From an uncultured Pseudomonadales bacterium (GTDB taxonomy: Bacteria > Pseudomonadota > Gammaproteobacteria > Pseudomonadales > Balneatricaceae): a stretch of DNA of 64,000 nucleotides. Location: positions 124,001 to 188,000 of the forward strand of contig CALSNA010000002.1 of NCBI GenBank assembly GCA_943787595.1. Direction: 5' to 3'. The notes below the pieces were generated by a model that did no database searches, was not told the DNA's origin, and saw only the letters and a program-made list of their open reading frames with translations. Made by a program: the position numbers and the translations under genes. Each line of letters opens with the position of its first letter. Within the stretch, counting starts at the first letter, position 1. Of this stretch, positions 62,362-64,000 are shown in pieces.

Positions 62362-63013
62362 ATCAGTTGCCTCTTATACATACTTTATAGCTGCCCTTTG
62401 GGACCTGATAGGACAGGGATGCGCCATGCAAAAAATTTATGTTAAGTTATATTATAGACATTAGAAAATAGAAGATGACTCTTGCCAATACTTACTAGAT
62501 AAAGTGTTGTAAAGCAGAAATTCGATGATTACTTATCAAGCACATGGTGTGCCCACGTTTTAAAGATCAGTAAATAATAAGCATGAATGCTTTCTAATTT
62601 AACACAGTCTCGCTTTACGAAAAATTGTACCGGTATTTTGTCAGACGGCGCACTGTCACAATACGATTCCACATTAACTGGGAGATATATTGTGTCACCT
62701 TGCCAAAACAACCACGCGTTCATCTAATTTCTATCTTTAGAACTACACCGGCAAAGCTTGCCATAATGAAAAAATTTATACTGACTATGTTTATTTTTGT
62801 AATTATCTCGCTACACCACGCATATAAATATATCATGAAACTAAGTTGCGCAATATAACATGCCGGCTACTTTTTTGATCTGCAAACAAATTTTAGTATT
62901 TTAAAGACTGCCAGCACTCACAATTTGCTATATTGTCTTATTAAAAAATTTTAATGCAATGAAATTTAATAATTAATCGCAAAGTAAAACAGGATAGCCT
63001 AACTAAATTAACT
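62362..63013. other. Gene-free region before the TlpA-like gene
   Basis: About 650 A+T-rich bases. Short frames on both strands (for example 62529-62723 reverse, 62625-62858 forward) overlap each other and show no recognisable similarity. No transposase motif found. Confidence 0.45.
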
Positions 63014-63535
63014 TTATAAAATCTGTTGCAGTAATTCCAGTTGCCATTCTTTTGGGCCTAAAGCTTGGTAAGTAATATTTCCCTCTGGGTTAATGAGGTA
63101 GGTGACTGGTAAAACTGGTATGGACCATTCTTTTAGACCGACATCCTGATCAACAACAACGTCAAAAGTAATATTGTTGGACTCAAAAAAATTAGCCATT
63201 GTATCTGGAAGCTCACCTGCATGTACTGCAATAATGTCAAGTCTTTGATTTTGCTTAAGCATACCGTCATACATTAATTGTAGATCTGGCAATTCCTTGA
63301 TGCAGGGAGAACACCAGTGTGCCCAAAAGTGGATCAAGACGTAACGACCACGATAATCTTCAATATTAACTAGCTTGCCTGATATATCTGGTAATATTAA
63401 CTCTCCCGCAACTTGATGTTTTACTAGCGGCATCATTAAATCGTTTTGTTGCTTATCTGCAATACTTGGATAACAAACGAACCACAGGACTAGGTTTAAT
63501 AGTAAAATGTATGTACTTTTTTTGTTAATCATCAA
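63014..63535 (-). CDS. TlpA/ResA-like thioredoxin, exported
   Basis: Periplasmic thioredoxin-fold protein for disulphide reduction or cytochrome/copper maturation. The 173 residues have a signal peptide (STYILLLNLVLWFVCYPSIA). The thioredoxin domain has the active site WAHWCSPCIKELP (CxxC with Pro), and the cis-Pro region is VLPVTYLINPEG. It lies 10 bases after the MauG-family gene on the same strand, so the two form an operon and TlpA may serve haem-protein maturation or redox partner delivery. Confidence 0.88.
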   Translation of the reverse strand: MMINKKSTYILLLNLVLWFVCYPSIADKQQNDLMMPLVKHQVAGELILPDISGKLVNIEDYRGRYVLIHFWAHWCSPCIKELPDLQLMYDGMLKQNQRLDIIAVHAGELPDTMANFFESNNITFDVVVDQDVGLKEWSIPVLPVTYLINPEGNITYQALGPKEWQLELLQQIL

Positions 63536-63545
63536 TAAAATGCCT

Positions 63546-64000
63546 TCAATACATTAAGTCACCTACAGGAACTGAGAAAGCATCTGATATTAACTCAGCC
63601 ACATTATCCCCTGTTAGCGTTAATAAAAAAGCTTCAATGTCATCAATTTCAGCTGCCAGTAAATTTAATTTCTTCATCAAAGGTGACTGAGTCTCATTTT
63701 TAAAACCGCCTTGATTATAAAATTCTATAACTTCTCGCAAGCTAGCTAAGGAACCATCGTGCATGTAAGGCGCTGTAAGTTCAACATTTCTTAGACCCGG
63801 GGTCCGATAACGCCATCTATCAGAAGGATTTTGTGTTATTTCATAGTATCCTAGATCACTCTGTGGCTTATTCCCAACTTTTTCCTTAATTGTACGGCTA
63901 ACTTCAATACTCACTCCCGGTGCAATTAGCACAGACTCTTTTTCAAAATCTGCCATGGATGCTTGCCAACCAATACCGGTATTGTGTAATGCATTATCAG
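63546..64000 (-). CDS. MauG/cytochrome c peroxidase-family dihaem protein (N-terminal part outside window)
   Basis: The frame stays open to the window edge, so this is the C-terminal part of a longer gene that starts beyond 64000; the ATG at 63956 is internal. Visible are [15 protein letters not shown], then [24 protein letters not shown] with the axial-Met region, and [12 protein letters not shown], all typical of MauG/bacterial cytochrome c peroxidase. The haem-binding CxxCH motifs would lie mostly upstream, outside the window. Family members oxidise proteins or reduce H2O2 in the periplasm. Co-transcribed with a TlpA-like gene. Confidence 0.85.
   Translation of the reverse strand, partial: DNALHNTGIGWQASMADFEKESVLIAPGVSIEVSRTIKEKVGNKPQSDLGYYEITQNPSDRWRYRTPGLRNVELTAPYMHDGSLASLREVIEFYNQGGFKNETQSPLMKKLNLLAAEIDDIEAFLLTLTGDNVAELISDAFSVPVGDLMY

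Noticed and set aside
62529-62858. Overlapping frames on opposite strands upstream of the TlpA-like gene
   Set aside because: They overlap each other and neither has a Shine-Dalgarno or recognisable motif.

Overview
The window reads as chromosomal DNA of a gammaproteobacterium, probably of the Pseudomonadales/Oceanospirillales type. The support is gene order: lptD-surA-pdxA divergent from djlA; ftsY-ftsE-ftsX; zipA-ligA; rpiA divergent from ilvA; nadB divergent from rpoE-rseA-rseC-mucD; lepA-lepB-rnc-era-recO-pdxJ; ygfX-sdhE divergent from ygfZ; and rluD-yfiH. Nearly all genes are full-length housekeeping genes. Many gaps are 400-1200 bases long without a convincing gene, and three hold decayed transposase fragments (IS481/IS3-type, IS630-type, IS3 orfA-type). 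Several genes usually found in these blocks are absent here: a free-standing rseB, acpS after pdxJ, smc before zipA, bamD opposite rluD, rsmA-apaGH after pdxA, and gph after rpe. I infer past IS expansion and ongoing loss, as in a host-associated or recently bottlenecked lineage. No taxon can be named from sequence alone.

Layout: 1-10.7 kb holds recG (5' end outside the window), trxB, a short PuuD-type membrane protein, a Mip-like FKBP isomerase, ABC-F yheS, hemB, radA and pdxA. 10.9-16.8 kb is the envelope block surA/lptD with djlA and rpe. 18-20.7 kb is ftsYEX. 21.1-26.0 kb is an accessory-looking four-gene cassette: aldehyde dehydrogenase, M19 dipeptidase, a 566-residue protein I do not recognise, and a DUF3726-like protein. 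A tRNA-Lys, a KynB-like hydrolase, zipA, ligA and yciO follow. 34.1-35.7 kb encodes a DnaT-like protein and a phage lambda P-like helicase-loader homologue. 36.5-42 kb has a Bcr/CflA efflux pump, hisC, rpiA and ilvA among IS debris.

42.4-52.2 kb is the long reverse-strand block from rpoE to pdxJ, with nadB divergent. 54.4-61 kb has ygfX-sdhE, ygfZ, yfiH, rluD, a DUF1289 gene and recJ. 61.4-64 kb has an acetoacetate-decarboxylase-family protein, a TlpA-like thioredoxin and the 3' part of a MauG-family dihaem protein that runs off the window.

The strongest unusual features are (1) an anti-sigma factor whose cytoplasmic/TM part is RseA-like but whose periplasmic end is a MucB/RseB C-terminal domain, with no separate rseB in the operon; (2) the chromosomal DnaT-like/lambda-P-like pair with no surrounding prophage; and (3) the ALDH-dipeptidase-unknown-DUF3726 cassette, a candidate for an uncharacterised catabolic system.
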